Assembly: GCF_015752155.1 (NCBI RefSeq)
Contig: NZ_JADOVI010000013.1
Span: forward strand, 32,947-96,946
Length of the DNA: 64,000 bases
Source: Cryobacterium sp. MP_M3
GTDB taxonomy: Bacteria > Actinomycetota > Actinomycetes > Actinomycetales > Microbacteriaceae
Direction of reading: 5' to 3'
In this document: positions 27,462 through 38,041 of the stretch, in pieces
Numbering within the stretch: the first letter of the stretch is position 1
Layout of the letters: each line of letters starts with the position of its first letter
Made by a program: the position numbers and the translations under genes
The notes under the pieces: model-generated
Told to the model about the DNA's origin: nothing
Seen by the model: the letters and a program-made list of their open reading frames with translations, nothing else
Database searches by the model: none

Positions 27462-28418
27462 ATGCGCACCTTCTACCCAGAGATCGAACCCTACGAAACC
27501 GGAATGCTCGAGGTCGGTGACGGGCAGGCCATCTACTGGGAGGCATCCGGCAACCCCGACGGCAAGCCGGCGGTCTACCTGCACGGGGGGCCCGGCGGCG
27601 GCTCGAGCGCCAAGCAGCGGCGGGTGTTCGACCCCGAGAAGTACCGGATCGTGCTGTTCGACCAGCGCGGCTGCGGCCAGAGCACGCCCCACGCGAGCGA
27701 AGCGGATGCCGACCTCGCCACGAACACCACCTGGCACCTCGTCGCCGACATCGAGAAACTGCGCGAGCACCTCGGCATCGACCGGTGGCTGGTCTGCGGC
27801 GGCTCGTGGGGAAGCTCGCTCGCCCTCGCCTACGCCGAGACCCACCCCGACCGGGTCACCGAGCTCGTGCTGCGCGGGATCTTCACCCTTCGGCCGATCG
27901 AACTCGACTGGTTCTACGAGGGCGGCGCCGCGGCGATCTACCCTGACCTCTGGGAGGAGTTCATCGCGCCGGTGCCGGTCGACGAGCGCGGCCGCCTGAT
28001 CGAGGCCTACGGCCGGCTGCTGCACGACCCCGACCAGGCCGTGCGGGAACGCGCCGGGGTCGCCTGGTCGACCTGGGAGTCGTCGACGATCACCCTGCTC
28101 CAGCAGCCCGAGACGATCGCCCGGTTCACCGAACCGTCCTTCGCCGTCGCGTTCGCCCGGATCGAGAACCACTACTTCACCAACCGGGGCTGGTTCGAGC
28201 CGAACCAGCTGATTCGCGACGCCGACCGGCTGAAGGACATCCCCGGCGTGATCGTGCAGGGCCGCTACGACATGTGCACCCCGGCCTTCACCGCCTGGGA
28301 ACTGCACCAGGCCTGGCCGGAGGCGGACTTCCGCCTGATCCCCGACGCCGGCCACTCGTTCGACGAGCCCGGAAACCTGGACGCGATTATTGAGGCGACG
28401 GACCGTTTCGCAGGGTAA
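27462..28418 (+). CDS. pip: Proline iminopeptidase
   Basis: A 318-residue alpha/beta hydrolase that removes N-terminal proline from peptides. The oxyanion segment HGGPGGGSS is near residue 42, FDQRGCGQSTPHA follows, and the nucleophile elbow GGSWGSSLALAYAETHP has the Ser near 115. The catalytic Asp is likely in GRYDMCTP near 268, and the His is in DAGHSFDEPGN near 297. These match the S33 prolyl aminopeptidase family at usual length. It is monocistronic or loosely linked to the next gene, which starts 9 bp on. Confidence 0.93.
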   Translation: MRTFYPEIEPYETGMLEVGDGQAIYWEASGNPDGKPAVYLHGGPGGGSSAKQRRVFDPEKYRIVLFDQRGCGQSTPHASEADADLATNTTWHLVADIEKLREHLGIDRWLVCGGSWGSSLALAYAETHPDRVTELVLRGIFTLRPIELDWFYEGGAAAIYPDLWEEFIAPVPVDERGRLIEAYGRLLHDPDQAVRERAGVAWSTWESSTITLLQQPETIARFTEPSFAVAFARIENHYFTNRGWFEPNQLIRDADRLKDIPGVIVQGRYDMCTPAFTAWELHQAWPEADFRLIPDAGHSFDEPGNLDAIIEATDRFAG

Positions 28419-28427
28419 CTTCTCCTC

Positions 28428-29309
28428 ATGACGTTCAACGACAACGCGAACATCGGCGGCGGCCGGGTCAGCAAGCGGGGCCGGAACACGGGGATCGCCG
28501 TGGGCGGCGGCGGGCTGGGCGTGATCGCCCTGTTCCTGCTGTCGCAGTTCCTCGGCGTGGACCTGACCGGCCTCGCGGGCGGTCAGCCGGCCGCCGAGCC
28601 CGGCAGCGTCTCCAACCTCGCCGAGTGCACGACCGGCGCGCAGGCGAACGCCGACGTGGAATGCCTGATGAAGGGTGCCGCAGCCTCGCTCGACACCTAC
28701 TGGGCCGAGGAGCTGCCCCGGCTCGGCGTGGCCTACCAGCAGCCGCAGCCGGTCGCGCTGTTCACCGACAGCACCGGCACCGGTTGTGGCGCAGCATCCG
28801 CCGCCACCGGCCCGTTCTATTGCCCACCGGATGCGACGATCTACCTCGACACCGCATTCTTCGACGACCTGCGCACCCGGTTCGGCTCCTCGGGCGGGCC
28901 ACTCGCCGAGATGTACGTGGTCGCCCACGAGTGGGGGCACCACGTGCAGAACCTCGTCGGCACGCTCCAGACGTCGCAGGACGGCCAGACCGGGGCAGCC
29001 TCCAATTCGGTGCGGGTCGAGCTGCAGGCCGACTGCTTCGCCGGCGCCTGGACCGGTGCGGCCACGACGACCAGGGACGACAACGGTGTGACCTTCCTCA
29101 AGCCGATCACCCAGGCGCAGCTGCGGGATGCCCTGAGCGCGGCCTCTGCGGTGGGGGACGACCGCATCCAGGCCGCGACCCAGGGCCAGGTGAACCCCGA
29201 GGGCTGGACCCACGGGTCGAGCGAACAGCGCCAGCGCTGGTTCAGCACCGGCCTGGATCAGGGCGCCGGCGCCTGCGACACCTTCGCACCGAGCGACGCG
29301 GAGCTCTGA
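28428..29309 (+). CDS. YpfJ-type neutral zinc metallopeptidase
   Basis: A 293-residue membrane-anchored protein. An N-terminal cytoplasmic part (MTFNDNANIGGGRVSKRG, close to the family's opening) is followed by one membrane helix (LGVIALFLLSQFLGV). The zinc motif HEWGHHVQNL is near residue 168, with ELQADCFAGAW as the downstream third ligand region. The active domain should face outwards. A physiological substrate is not known for this family. The stop codon begins an 18-bp tandem repeat. Confidence 0.9.
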   Translation: MTFNDNANIGGGRVSKRGRNTGIAVGGGGLGVIALFLLSQFLGVDLTGLAGGQPAAEPGSVSNLAECTTGAQANADVECLMKGAAASLDTYWAEELPRLGVAYQQPQPVALFTDSTGTGCGAASAATGPFYCPPDATIYLDTAFFDDLRTRFGSSGGPLAEMYVVAHEWGHHVQNLVGTLQTSQDGQTGAASNSVRVELQADCFAGAWTGAATTTRDDNGVTFLKPITQAQLRDALSAASAVGDDRIQAATQGQVNPEGWTHGSSEQRQRWFSTGLDQGAGACDTFAPSDAEL

Positions 29310-29373
29310 CCTCGCGCGGAGCTCTGACTTCGCGCCGGGCCCTGACCTCGCGCCGGGCCCTCGCGCCGGGCCC
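29307..29373. repeat. 18-bp tandem repeat starting at a stop codon
   Basis: Three units at 29307, 29325 and 29343 follow TGACxTCGCGCxGxGCyC, and a truncated fourth runs at 29361-29373. The first TGA is the stop codon of the zinc peptidase gene; the unit length keeps TGA in frame. Confidence 0.75.
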
Positions 29374-29400
29374 TGGCGCCAGGCTCTGACGCCCCGGGAG

Positions 29401-30015
29401 TCAGGACGCCGCGCGACGCCCGGCGTCCGTGCTGGTGAGGGTGAGCAACCCGTGTCGCTCGGTGTACTCCTCGGGGGAGACCGGACAGACGTAACGCCCG
29501 TTCCCGGCCGAAAGCAGGGGGATGCCGCTGCGCCCGACCCACCCGGCCCGGTGGGCCGGCGCGCCGATCATCAGGGCGAAGTCGGGGACATCCGCGGTGA
29601 CGACCGCCCCGGCGGCCACCATCGCCCACCGGCCGATCGTGAGCGGGGCGATGCAGACCGCGTGGGCGCCGATCGACGCGCCGGTGCGCACCGTCACCCC
29701 CACCAGATCGCGGTCAGACGGCGCCTTCACAGCGCCATCGACAGTAATGGCGCGCGGGTAGCGATCGTTGGTGAAAACCGCGCCCGACCCCACGAACACT
29801 CCATCCTCCAACAGGGCAGGCTCGTAGACGACCGCGAAGTCCTGCACGATGCAGTGGCGACCGAGGACGACGCCCGGGCCGATGTAGACGCCTCGGCCGA
29901 GCGTGCAGCCGGGGCCGACCCTGGCGAACTCGCGCACCTGCACGAGGTGCCAGAGCCGGCTCCCCTCGCCGATCACCGCGCGGGGGTCGATGTCGGCCGT
30001 CGCCGCGACGTCCAT
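29401..30015 (-). CDS. Left-handed beta-helix (hexapeptide) acyltransferase
   Basis: A 204-residue protein with hexapeptide repeats, for example IGEGSRLWHLVQVREFARVG, TLGRGVYIGPGVVLGRHCIV and TVRTGASIGAHAVCIAPLTIG. The segments GAVFTNDRYPRA and MVAAGAVVTADVPDFALMIG are typical of WbpD/WlbB-like acyltransferases that modify UDP-amino sugars for cell-surface glycans. The start MDVAATADIDP fits the family. There is no good ribosome-binding site, and a longer in-frame start at 30159 is less likely. No sugar-biosynthesis partners are adjacent. The 290 bp on its upstream side show no other gene. Confidence 0.82.
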   Translation of the reverse strand: MDVAATADIDPRAVIGEGSRLWHLVQVREFARVGPGCTLGRGVYIGPGVVLGRHCIVQDFAVVYEPALLEDGVFVGSGAVFTNDRYPRAITVDGAVKAPSDRDLVGVTVRTGASIGAHAVCIAPLTIGRWAMVAAGAVVTADVPDFALMIGAPAHRAGWVGRSGIPLLSAGNGRYVCPVSPEEYTERHGLLTLTSTDAGRRAAS

Positions 30016-30262
30016 CACCGGATGGCTCGGCGGGAGAGAGATTCCGGGAGTCGACGAAGGGGTCGACGAAGAGCGGATGCATTCACGGCCAGTCCCTGCA
30101 GTTTCGGGTTTACAGGATGGGTGTCGGGTGGTGCCGGAGGTGCTGACCGTGGGGAACATTCACCGGAATACGCGAGTAGTCTGACGCTGTCTCAGCGGGT
30201 CACGGATGGAATGTATCTTGGAACGCCTGCCGCGCGCTAGTACCCGTGCGGGGGATCCGGGC

Positions 30263-30304
30263 AAAAAAGAAGACCACCCCAGTAGAAGCCTGGGAGTGGT
30301 CTTC
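30263..30304 (-). terminator. Rho-independent terminator after the tRNA cluster
   Basis: On the minus strand a stem GAAGACCACTCCCAG / CTGGGGTGGTCTTC is followed by TTTTTT. It lies directly downstream of tRNA-Phe, the last tRNA of the three. Confidence 0.9.
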
Positions 30305-30306
30305 AG

Positions 30307-30379
30307 TGGCCCCGACCGGCGTCGATCCGGTGACCTTTCGATTTTCAGTCGAACGCTCTACCAACTGAGCTACAGGGCC
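30307..30379 (-). tRNA. tRNA-Phe (GAA)
   Basis: A 73-nt cloverleaf with acceptor GGCCCTG pairing CGGGGCC, D-arm AGCTCAGTTGGTAGAGC, anticodon loop CTGAAAA with GAA, and a T-arm near CCGGATCGACGCCGG. The 3' CCA is not encoded. Confidence 0.95.
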
Positions 30380-30411
30380 AGAAAGAAACCTCGAGAAGTC
30401 GCTTTCCAAGG

Positions 30412-30436
30412 AAAAAAACCCTCTCTTTCGAAAGGG
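30412..30436 (-). terminator. Weak hairpin with T run between tRNA-Asp and tRNA-Phe
   Basis: On the minus strand CCCTTTCGAAAGAGAGGG is followed by seven T. It may be a processing or weak termination signal inside the tRNA unit; the stem is imperfect. Confidence 0.35.
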
Positions 30437-30449
30437 CCTGTTGCCTTTG

Positions 30450-30523
30450 CGACCCTGACCGGACTTGAACCGGCGACCTCCGCCGTGACAGGGCGGCGCG
30501 CTAACCAACTGCGCTACAGGGCC
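30450..30523 (-). tRNA. tRNA-Asp (GTC)
   Basis: A 74-nt cloverleaf with acceptor GGCCCTG / CAGGGTC (one G-T pair), D-arm AGCGCAGTTGGTTAGCGC, anticodon loop CTGTCAC with GTC, T-loop GGTTCAAGTCC and discriminator G. CCA is not encoded. Confidence 0.95.
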
Positions 30524-30611
30524 TCGTGATGAGACACATTCTTTATTCTATTGCGTGTGTACAGCTTGCAACGTGCACATAAGTCTTGCACATTTTTTGA
30601 AACGAACTGCG

Positions 30612-30684
30612 TAGCCCCAACGGGATTCGAACCCGTGTTAACGCCGTGAAAGGGCGCCGTCCTAGGCCTCTAAACGATGGGGCC
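30612..30684 (-). tRNA. tRNA-Glu (TTC)
   Basis: A 73-nt cloverleaf with acceptor GGCCCCA / TGGGGCT, D-arm region CGTTTAGAGGCCTAGGACG, anticodon loop CTTTCAC with TTC, and T-arm CGGGTTCGAATCCCG. It is the first of three tRNAs on this strand. CCA is not encoded. Confidence 0.94.
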
Positions 30685-30952
30685 GAGACGCCATAAACTT
30701 CATGGCTTCCGACGCATAAGCATACGGTCTGCACGCGGCAAATCCCAAATCGAGTCCGAAACGGCGTTGCGCGGCCCGATTCCCGGCCACATCCCGTGGG
30801 GGAGGCAGACCCGGCTCGCCCGCGAATGGCCGGGCCGCGGGCCGGTTCCCGGGTTAGATTCGGCAGAATGCTGGGCGCGTATGCCCGAAGTTGTTATTGT
30901 GAAAAGAGTTAACACAGTTACGCATGTGTTTAACGAGCCCGATCGGGGAGTA

Positions 30953-32347
30953 ATGAAGCGCACGGCACACGAAAACGGCCGCACCGTCCTGCAGCGGCTG
31001 GGGGGTCTCCGGCCCTCGTCCGGCGCACGCTCTTCCGGCACCCGCCTCCGGCGCCGGTCCATCGCGGCAACCGGCTTCCTGGCGGCGCTCACCCTCTTCG
31101 TGACCCTCGCCGGCCCCGCCGGTCCGGCCCTCGCCGTCGACTACCCGACCTGGCAGGACCTGCAGAACGCCAAGTCCAACACCGCCGCGGCCGCAACCCA
31201 GGTCGCGCAGATCCAGGAAATGATCGCCAACCTCACCGTGCAGGTTGCAGAGACCCAGGCCGAGTCCGAGAAGCGCGGCGCCGAGCTCCAGGTCGCCCAG
31301 GAGAAGTTCGACGAGGCCACTCGCCGCGCCAACGACCTGCAGGCCCAGGCGGATGCCGGCAAGGCCACCGCCGACGCCGCGACCCGGCAGGCGGGCCAGC
31401 TGGCCGCCCAGCTCTACCGCACCGGCGGCACCGACCTCAGCGTCAACCTGTTCCTCGACGGCCAGGCCGCCGGCAAGGGGGCCGACGCGCTCCTCTCGAA
31501 GCTCGGCAGCATGAGCAAGCTCGTCGAGCGCAGCTCCGATGTCTACGACCAGGCACAGACGGCGCGCAACACCGCCCAGGCGCTGGGCGACCAGGCCAAG
31601 ATCGCCCAGACCGAGCGTGAGGCGCTCCGGGTCGAGGCCGAGGCTGCCCTCGTCGCGGCCCAGGCCGCCGCCGAGGCGGCAGCGAACGCGCTGACCGAGT
31701 CCCAGGCCAAGAGCGTCGAGCTCGACGCCCAGCTCAAGTTCATGCAGGACGCCCAGGCCACCACCACCGCCGGCTATGAGGCCGGGGTCGCCGAACGCGC
31801 GCGCCTCGCGGCCATCGAGGCGGAGCGGGCCCGCGCGGCCGCCGCGGCGGCGGCAGCGGCCAACCGGAGCAGCGGCGGCGGATCGACCGGCAGCGCCGGC
31901 GCCGGCCTCGGCGGGGGTTACATCCACAACGGCTGGGCGGTCCCGGCCAGCGGCCGCATCACCGACGGCTTCGGTCCTCGCCCCGTGGTCTGCGGCGGAG
32001 GCAGCTGCAGCAAGGGGTTCCACAGCGGCACCGACATCGGAGCCGGCTGCGGCGCCCCGATCTACGCGGCCAACGACGGCACCGTGACCTACGCCGGCCC
32101 CAACGGGACCTACGGCAACTTCGTGCAGATCAGCAACGGCGACGGCGTCGCCACCGGTTACGCGCACATCCGCTCGGGCGGGATCTTCGTCTCGAACGGC
32201 CAGCAGGTCTCGGCCGGCCAGAACATCGCCAGCGTGGGGAGCACCGGCGCCTCCACGGGCTGCCACCTCCACTTCGAGGTGCGCACCAATGGCACCCAGA
32301 TCAATCCGCAGCCGTTTATGGACGACAGGGGAGTGCCACTTGGCTAA
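30953..32347 (+). CDS. Secreted M23-family peptidoglycan endopeptidase with coiled-coil domain
   Basis: A 464-residue exported protein. A basic N-terminus and signal segment (AATGFLAALTLFVTLAGPAG) precede Ala-rich coiled coil from about 60 to 300. A Gly/Ser linker and the M23 lysostaphin-type domain follow. Zinc ligands are visible in GFHSGTDIGAGCGAPIYAA and HLHFEVRTNGTQINP, with the lone His in GYAHIRSG. It cleaves peptide cross-links in the wall. GGGGAG precedes this ATG; a longer frame overlaps tRNA-Glu and is rejected. The coiled-coil half is homologous to that of the next gene. An AT-rich upstream region has GTTAACAC/GTGTTTAAC inverted elements. Confidence 0.9.
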   Translation: MKRTAHENGRTVLQRLGGLRPSSGARSSGTRLRRRSIAATGFLAALTLFVTLAGPAGPALAVDYPTWQDLQNAKSNTAAAATQVAQIQEMIANLTVQVAETQAESEKRGAELQVAQEKFDEATRRANDLQAQADAGKATADAATRQAGQLAAQLYRTGGTDLSVNLFLDGQAAGKGADALLSKLGSMSKLVERSSDVYDQAQTARNTAQALGDQAKIAQTEREALRVEAEAALVAAQAAAEAAANALTESQAKSVELDAQLKFMQDAQATTTAGYEAGVAERARLAAIEAERARAAAAAAAAANRSSGGGSTGSAGAGLGGGYIHNGWAVPASGRITDGFGPRPVVCGGGSCSKGFHSGTDIGAGCGAPIYAANDGTVTYAGPNGTYGNFVQISNGDGVATGYAHIRSGGIFVSNGQQVSAGQNIASVGSTGASTGCHLHFEVRTNGTQINPQPFMDDRGVPLG

Positions 32348-33716
32348 CGAGAGCACCCGGCCGAGGTTCAAACCCGGCCGCCTCATCGCGATCGGCGCAA
32401 TCGGCGCGGTCGCGGCATCCGCCGGGCTCGTGGCGCCCGCCGCGTTCGCGGAGGCAGGTTATCCCAGCTGGGACGACGTGCAGAAGGCCAAGCAGAGCGA
32501 GGCCACGAAGCAGGCCGAGATCGTGAAGATCACCGCCCTGCTCGTCGGGCTGCAGACCGCCGCGGCCGATTCGTCGAAGGCGTCGCAGATCGCGGCCGAG
32601 GCCTACCGGGTGTCCCAGGACGACCTCGAGGCCGCCACGGCTCGCGAGGCGAGCCTGACGAAGCAGGCCGAGGCCGCGAAGGCCCGCGCCGCCACCTCGA
32701 AGATGCGCGCCGGATTGATCGCCGCGCACCTGGCCAAGGCCGGCGCCCAGGACCTGTCGCTGAACCTGTTCCTCAACGGCCGGAAGGCGGACGACCTGCT
32801 CGCGCAGCTCGGCACCGCCAGCAAACTGGGCGAGCAGTCGGAAACCATCTACCGCCAGGCCCTGCAGGACAAGAACACCGCCGAATCGCTCGGCGACCAG
32901 GCCGCGGCTGCAACGACCGAACGCACCAGGCTGAGCGCCGCGGCGATGGCCAGGTTCGACGAGGCCAACGCCGCCGCCCAGGCCGCCGAGGCGGCCCTCG
33001 AAGCCGAACAGAAGAAGTCGAACGACCTGTTCGAGCAGCTGGCCCTGCTCAAGGACACCACCGCGGAGACCGAGCGTTCCTACCAGGCCGGACAGGACGC
33101 CGCCGCCGCGGCAGCGGCCCTGGCCAGGGCCCAGGCGGCGGCTGCGGCTCGCGCCGCGGCCGACCAGGCGGCGGCGCAGGCGGCTGCCGCGGCAGCCGCG
33201 GCCAGCAAGCCGGCCCCGGCGGCACCGGCCGCCCCGGCGGCACCGTCCGGCGGCGGCAGCGCACCGGCATCCGGTGGCGGCTCGGCGCCGGCACCCGCGC
33301 CTGCTCCCGCTCCGGGCCCGGCCCCGGCACCGAACGGAAACGCCGTGGATGCGGCGATCTCGTTCGCCAGCGCCCAGCTCGGCGACCGCTACGGCCTTGG
33401 CGGCTCCGGCCCCGACGTCTGGGACTGCTCCGGTCTCACCAAGGCGGCCTACGCGGCGGCCGGCGTGTACATCGGATCCCACTCGGCGACGAACCAGTAC
33501 CGCACCATGGCGAACCAGGGACGCCTGGTCTCCTTCAGCCAGGTGCAGCGCGGCGACCTCGTCTTCTGGGGCGGCGGCGGTGACTACTACCACGTGGCGA
33601 TCTATGTGGGCGGCGGCCAGGTCCTCGAAGCCCCCGATTACGGCAAGCCCGTGCGCATCCACAGCATCTGGTCGCCCGGCGACGTCGCGCCCTACGTGGG
33701 CCGCCCCACCGGCTGA
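32340..33716 (+). CDS. Secreted NlpC/P60 peptidoglycan hydrolase with coiled-coil domain
   Basis: A 458-residue exported protein. A TTG start with GGGGAG seven bases upstream overlaps the M23 gene by eight bases, so the pair is coupled. A signal peptide (ending APAAFA) is followed by Ala-rich coiled coil, a Pro/Ala/Gly-rich linker (about 305-340), then NlpC/P60 with the catalytic Cys in WDCSGLTKAAY and His in YYHVAIYVG. It hydrolyses peptide bonds of the stem. The N-terminal coiled coil matches the upstream protein closely (AAHLAKAGAQDLSLNLFLNG against AAQLYRTGGTDLSVNLFLDG). The stop codon begins a 14-bp tandem repeat. Confidence 0.92.
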   Translation: MANESTRPRFKPGRLIAIGAIGAVAASAGLVAPAAFAEAGYPSWDDVQKAKQSEATKQAEIVKITALLVGLQTAAADSSKASQIAAEAYRVSQDDLEAATAREASLTKQAEAAKARAATSKMRAGLIAAHLAKAGAQDLSLNLFLNGRKADDLLAQLGTASKLGEQSETIYRQALQDKNTAESLGDQAAAATTERTRLSAAAMARFDEANAAAQAAEAALEAEQKKSNDLFEQLALLKDTTAETERSYQAGQDAAAAAAALARAQAAAAARAAADQAAAQAAAAAAAASKPAPAAPAAPAAPSGGGSAPASGGGSAPAPAPAPAPGPAPAPNGNAVDAAISFASAQLGDRYGLGGSGPDVWDCSGLTKAAYAAAGVYIGSHSATNQYRTMANQGRLVSFSQVQRGDLVFWGGGGDYYHVAIYVGGGQVLEAPDYGKPVRIHSIWSPGDVAPYVGRPTG

Positions 33717-33765
33717 CCCCTGCCCTCTGGCCCTTGCCCTCTGACCCCTGCCCTCTGACCTTGCC
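33714..33765. repeat. 14-bp tandem repeat starting at a stop codon
   Basis: Units at 33714, 33728 and 33742 follow TGACCCCTGCCCTC (the second is TGGCCCTTGCCCTC), and a shortened fourth starts at 33756. The first TGA is the stop of the NlpC/P60 gene. Confidence 0.8.
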
Positions 33766-33786
33766 GGGGCCGTCACCTCGCCGAGA

Positions 33787-33833
33787 TGTGAGAAAAGCCG
33801 CTTCCCGGAGTCCGGGAAGCGGCTTTTCTCACA
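33787..33833. terminator. Bidirectional terminator between NlpC/P60 and ppa
   Basis: A near-perfect 22-bp inverted repeat TGTGAGAAAAGCCGCTTCCC... / ...GGGAAGCGGCTTTTCTCACA. The AAAA and TTTT runs near its base serve both strands. It sits between convergent genes. Confidence 0.92.
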
Positions 33834-33845
33834 GTTCGGCGAGGG

Positions 33846-34337
33846 CTAGTGGCCCTCGGCGGCCAGCTTCTCGATGCCGTCGCGCACGATCTGGTCGGCC
33901 TCGGCCGCGTCGCCCCAGCCCTCGGTCTTGACCCACTTGTTCGGTTCGAGGTCCTTGTAGTGCTCGAAGAAGTGCTCGATCTCCTTGCGGGTGTACTCGG
34001 GAATGTCGGTGACGTCCTGGATGTAGTCCCAGCGCGGGTCGCCGGCCGGAACGGCGATGACCTTCGCGTCGGAGCCGCCGTCATCGGTCATGTTGAAGAC
34101 GCCGACCGGGCGCACGGACACGCCGACGCCCGGGAAGAGCGGGAAGTCCAGGAGCACGAGCACGTCGACGGGGTCGCCGTCCAGGCCGAGCGTGTTCTCG
34201 AAGAAGCCGTAGTCGGTCGGGTAGACGAAGCTCGTGTAGAGCACCCGGTCGAGGTACACCCGCCCGGTCTCGTGGTCGACCTCGTACTTGTTGCGGCTCC
34301 CGCGAGGGATTTCAATCACTGCGTCGTATTCGGCCAT
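33846..34337 (-). CDS. ppa: Inorganic pyrophosphatase
   Basis: A 163-residue family I soluble pyrophosphatase that hydrolyses PPi from biosynthetic reactions. The signature [26 protein letters not shown] contains the metal-binding aspartates. The N-terminal [14 protein letters not shown] has substrate-binding Arg and Lys, and the end [13 protein letters not shown] is typical. GGGAGAAAC precedes the ATG. It is divergent from tilS across 45 bp. Confidence 0.97.
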   Translation of the reverse strand: MAEYDAVIEIPRGSRNKYEVDHETGRVYLDRVLYTSFVYPTDYGFFENTLGLDGDPVDVLVLLDFPLFPGVGVSVRPVGVFNMTDDGGSDAKVIAVPAGDPRWDYIQDVTDIPEYTRKEIEHFFEHYKDLEPNKWVKTEGWGDAAEADQIVRDGIEKLAAEGH

Positions 34338-34382
34338 GGCCTGGTTTCTCCCTTGATCAAAGTCTGCGGCTAACGTTACTGG

Positions 34383-35426
34383 ATGCAGTCACCACCCCGC
34401 CCGAGACTAACCCCGGCCGTTGCCGACGTGCGCCGCCTGGTGCGCGGCGCCCTCCCGGCCCGCGGGCTCGTGCTGGTGGGTCTGAGCGGGGGAGCGGACT
34501 CCCTCGCCCTCGCCGCCGCCTGCGCGTTCGAGGCCGGCCGGGCCGGCATCCGCGCCGGGGCCGTCATTGTCGACCACGCCCTGCAGGCCGGGTCGGCGGA
34601 TGTCGCGGCCACGGCGGCAGGCCAGGCCACCGCCCTCGGGCTCGCCCCGGTGCTCGTGCTCCGGGTCACGGTCGACCATGCCGCGGCCGGCGACGGCCCG
34701 GAGGCGGCCGCCCGCACAGCCCGGTACGCCGCCTTCGACACGGCCCTGGCCGAGACCGGCGCGAGCCACATCCTGCTCGGCCACACCCTCGACGACCAGG
34801 CGGAGACGGTGCTGCTCGGCCTCGCCCGAGGATCGGGGCCGACCAGCCTGCAGGGCATGGCGGCCGCCGGCGGACCCTACCTGCGCCCGCTGCTCGGCCT
34901 GCGCCGGAGCGTCACCCGGCAGTTCTGCGTCGACGCCGGACTGGCGCCCTGGCAGGATCCGCACAACCTCGAGCCGCGCTTCACCCGGGTGCGGGTGCGC
35001 GAGACCGTGCTGCCGCTGCTCGAACGGGAGCTCGGCCCGGGTGTCGCCGAGGCGCTCGCCCGCACCGCCGAGCAGCTGCGGGAGGACTCGGCGGCCCTCG
35101 ACGCCCTCGCCCGCGGGATCGGCGACGAGCTCGGCGAGCCCGCGGACGACGGGGCGCTGAGGGTCAGCGTGGCCGTGCTCGCCGCGAGCCCGCCCGCTCT
35201 GCGGCAGCGGAGCATCCGTTTCTTCGCCGAGCGCGAGTTCGGGGTCTCCCTGGCCCGGGTGCACACCCTCGCCGTCGCACGCCTGGTCACCGACTGGCAC
35301 GGGCAGAAGGCGCTCGACCTGCCAGGCGTTAGAGTTGTACGGCAGGACGGATGGTTGATTTTCTCCGGGCCTGGACCCGAACCGAGCAAAGGACCCTCTC
35401 GCTCCCATGGAACCACGCGACATTGA
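34383..35426 (+). CDS. tilS: tRNA(Ile)-lysidine synthase
   Basis: A 347-residue N-type ATP pyrophosphatase that converts cytidine 34 of the CAU-anticodon tRNA-Ile to lysidine, needed to read AUA. The PP-loop [13 protein letters not shown] is near residue 36, with [14 protein letters not shown] and [23 protein letters not shown]-terminal TilS domains are shortened, as in actinobacteria. No ribosome-binding site is evident; TAACGT lies six bases before the ATG, so the transcript may be leaderless. It overlaps hpt by 20 bases. Confidence 0.93.
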   Translation: MQSPPRPRLTPAVADVRRLVRGALPARGLVLVGLSGGADSLALAAACAFEAGRAGIRAGAVIVDHALQAGSADVAATAAGQATALGLAPVLVLRVTVDHAAAGDGPEAAARTARYAAFDTALAETGASHILLGHTLDDQAETVLLGLARGSGPTSLQGMAAAGGPYLRPLLGLRRSVTRQFCVDAGLAPWQDPHNLEPRFTRVRVRETVLPLLERELGPGVAEALARTAEQLREDSAALDALARGIGDELGEPADDGALRVSVAVLAASPPALRQRSIRFFAEREFGVSLARVHTLAVARLVTDWHGQKALDLPGVRVVRQDGWLIFSGPGPEPSKGPSRSHGTTRH

Positions 35427-35958
35427 CGGCGACCTGACCGAGATCCTGATCGAGGAGGAGGCCATCCGCGACAGGCTGGCCGAATTGTGCCGCCGGATCG
35501 AGGAGGACTACGCCGGCAAGGACCTTCTGCTCGTCGGAGTCCTCAAGGGTGCCGTGATGGTGATGGCCGACCTGGCCCGCGAGCTCAAGCATCCCATCGC
35601 GATGGACTGGATGGCCGTGAGCTCCTACGGCTCCGGCACGCAGTCCAGCGGCGTGGTGCGCATCCTCAAGGACCTCGACACCGACCTGCACGGCCGCAAT
35701 GTGCTCATCGTCGAGGACATCATCGACTCGGGCCTGACCCTGTCCTGGCTCCTCGCCAACCTCAAGTCGCGCGAACCGGAATCGGTGGAGATCTGCGCGC
35801 TGCTCCGCAAGCCGGATGCAGCGAGGGTCGACATCGACGTGAAGTACCTCGGTTTCGACATCCCCAACCAGTTCGTCGTCGGCTACGGCCTCGACTACGA
35901 CGAGAAGTACCGCAACCTGCGTTCGGTCGGCGTGCTCGCGCCGCACGTGTACGCGTAA
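35407..35958 (+). CDS. hpt: Hypoxanthine phosphoribosyltransferase
   Basis: A 183-residue purine salvage enzyme. The PRPP-binding motif [18 protein letters not shown] is near residue 100, with [18 protein letters not shown] as the substrate-loop strand and the C-terminal [15 protein letters not shown]. It converts hypoxanthine or guanine plus PRPP to IMP or GMP. The tilS-hpt-ftsH order is standard in Gram-positive bacteria. Confidence 0.96.
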   Translation: MEPRDIDGDLTEILIEEEAIRDRLAELCRRIEEDYAGKDLLLVGVLKGAVMVMADLARELKHPIAMDWMAVSSYGSGTQSSGVVRILKDLDTDLHGRNVLIVEDIIDSGLTLSWLLANLKSREPESVEICALLRKPDAARVDIDVKYLGFDIPNQFVVGYGLDYDEKYRNLRSVGVLAPHVYA

Positions 35959-36021
35959 CGATCGCGCTCACGGCGAACACACGGCGACCACCCAGTGGCG
36001 GCACGATAGCCTGTGACAACC

Positions 36022-38034
<2,013 letters not shown>

Positions 38035-38041
38035 GCGCCGG

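Noticed and set aside
30016..30262. A possible extra gene between the acyltransferase and the tRNAs
   Set aside because: Short frames here lack codon bias, ribosome-binding sites and family similarity; it is probably promoter and spacer.
30677..30952. Upstream extension of the M23 endopeptidase gene to 30677
   Set aside because: It would overlap tRNA-Glu and place the signal peptide in the middle of the protein. GGGGAG supports 30953.
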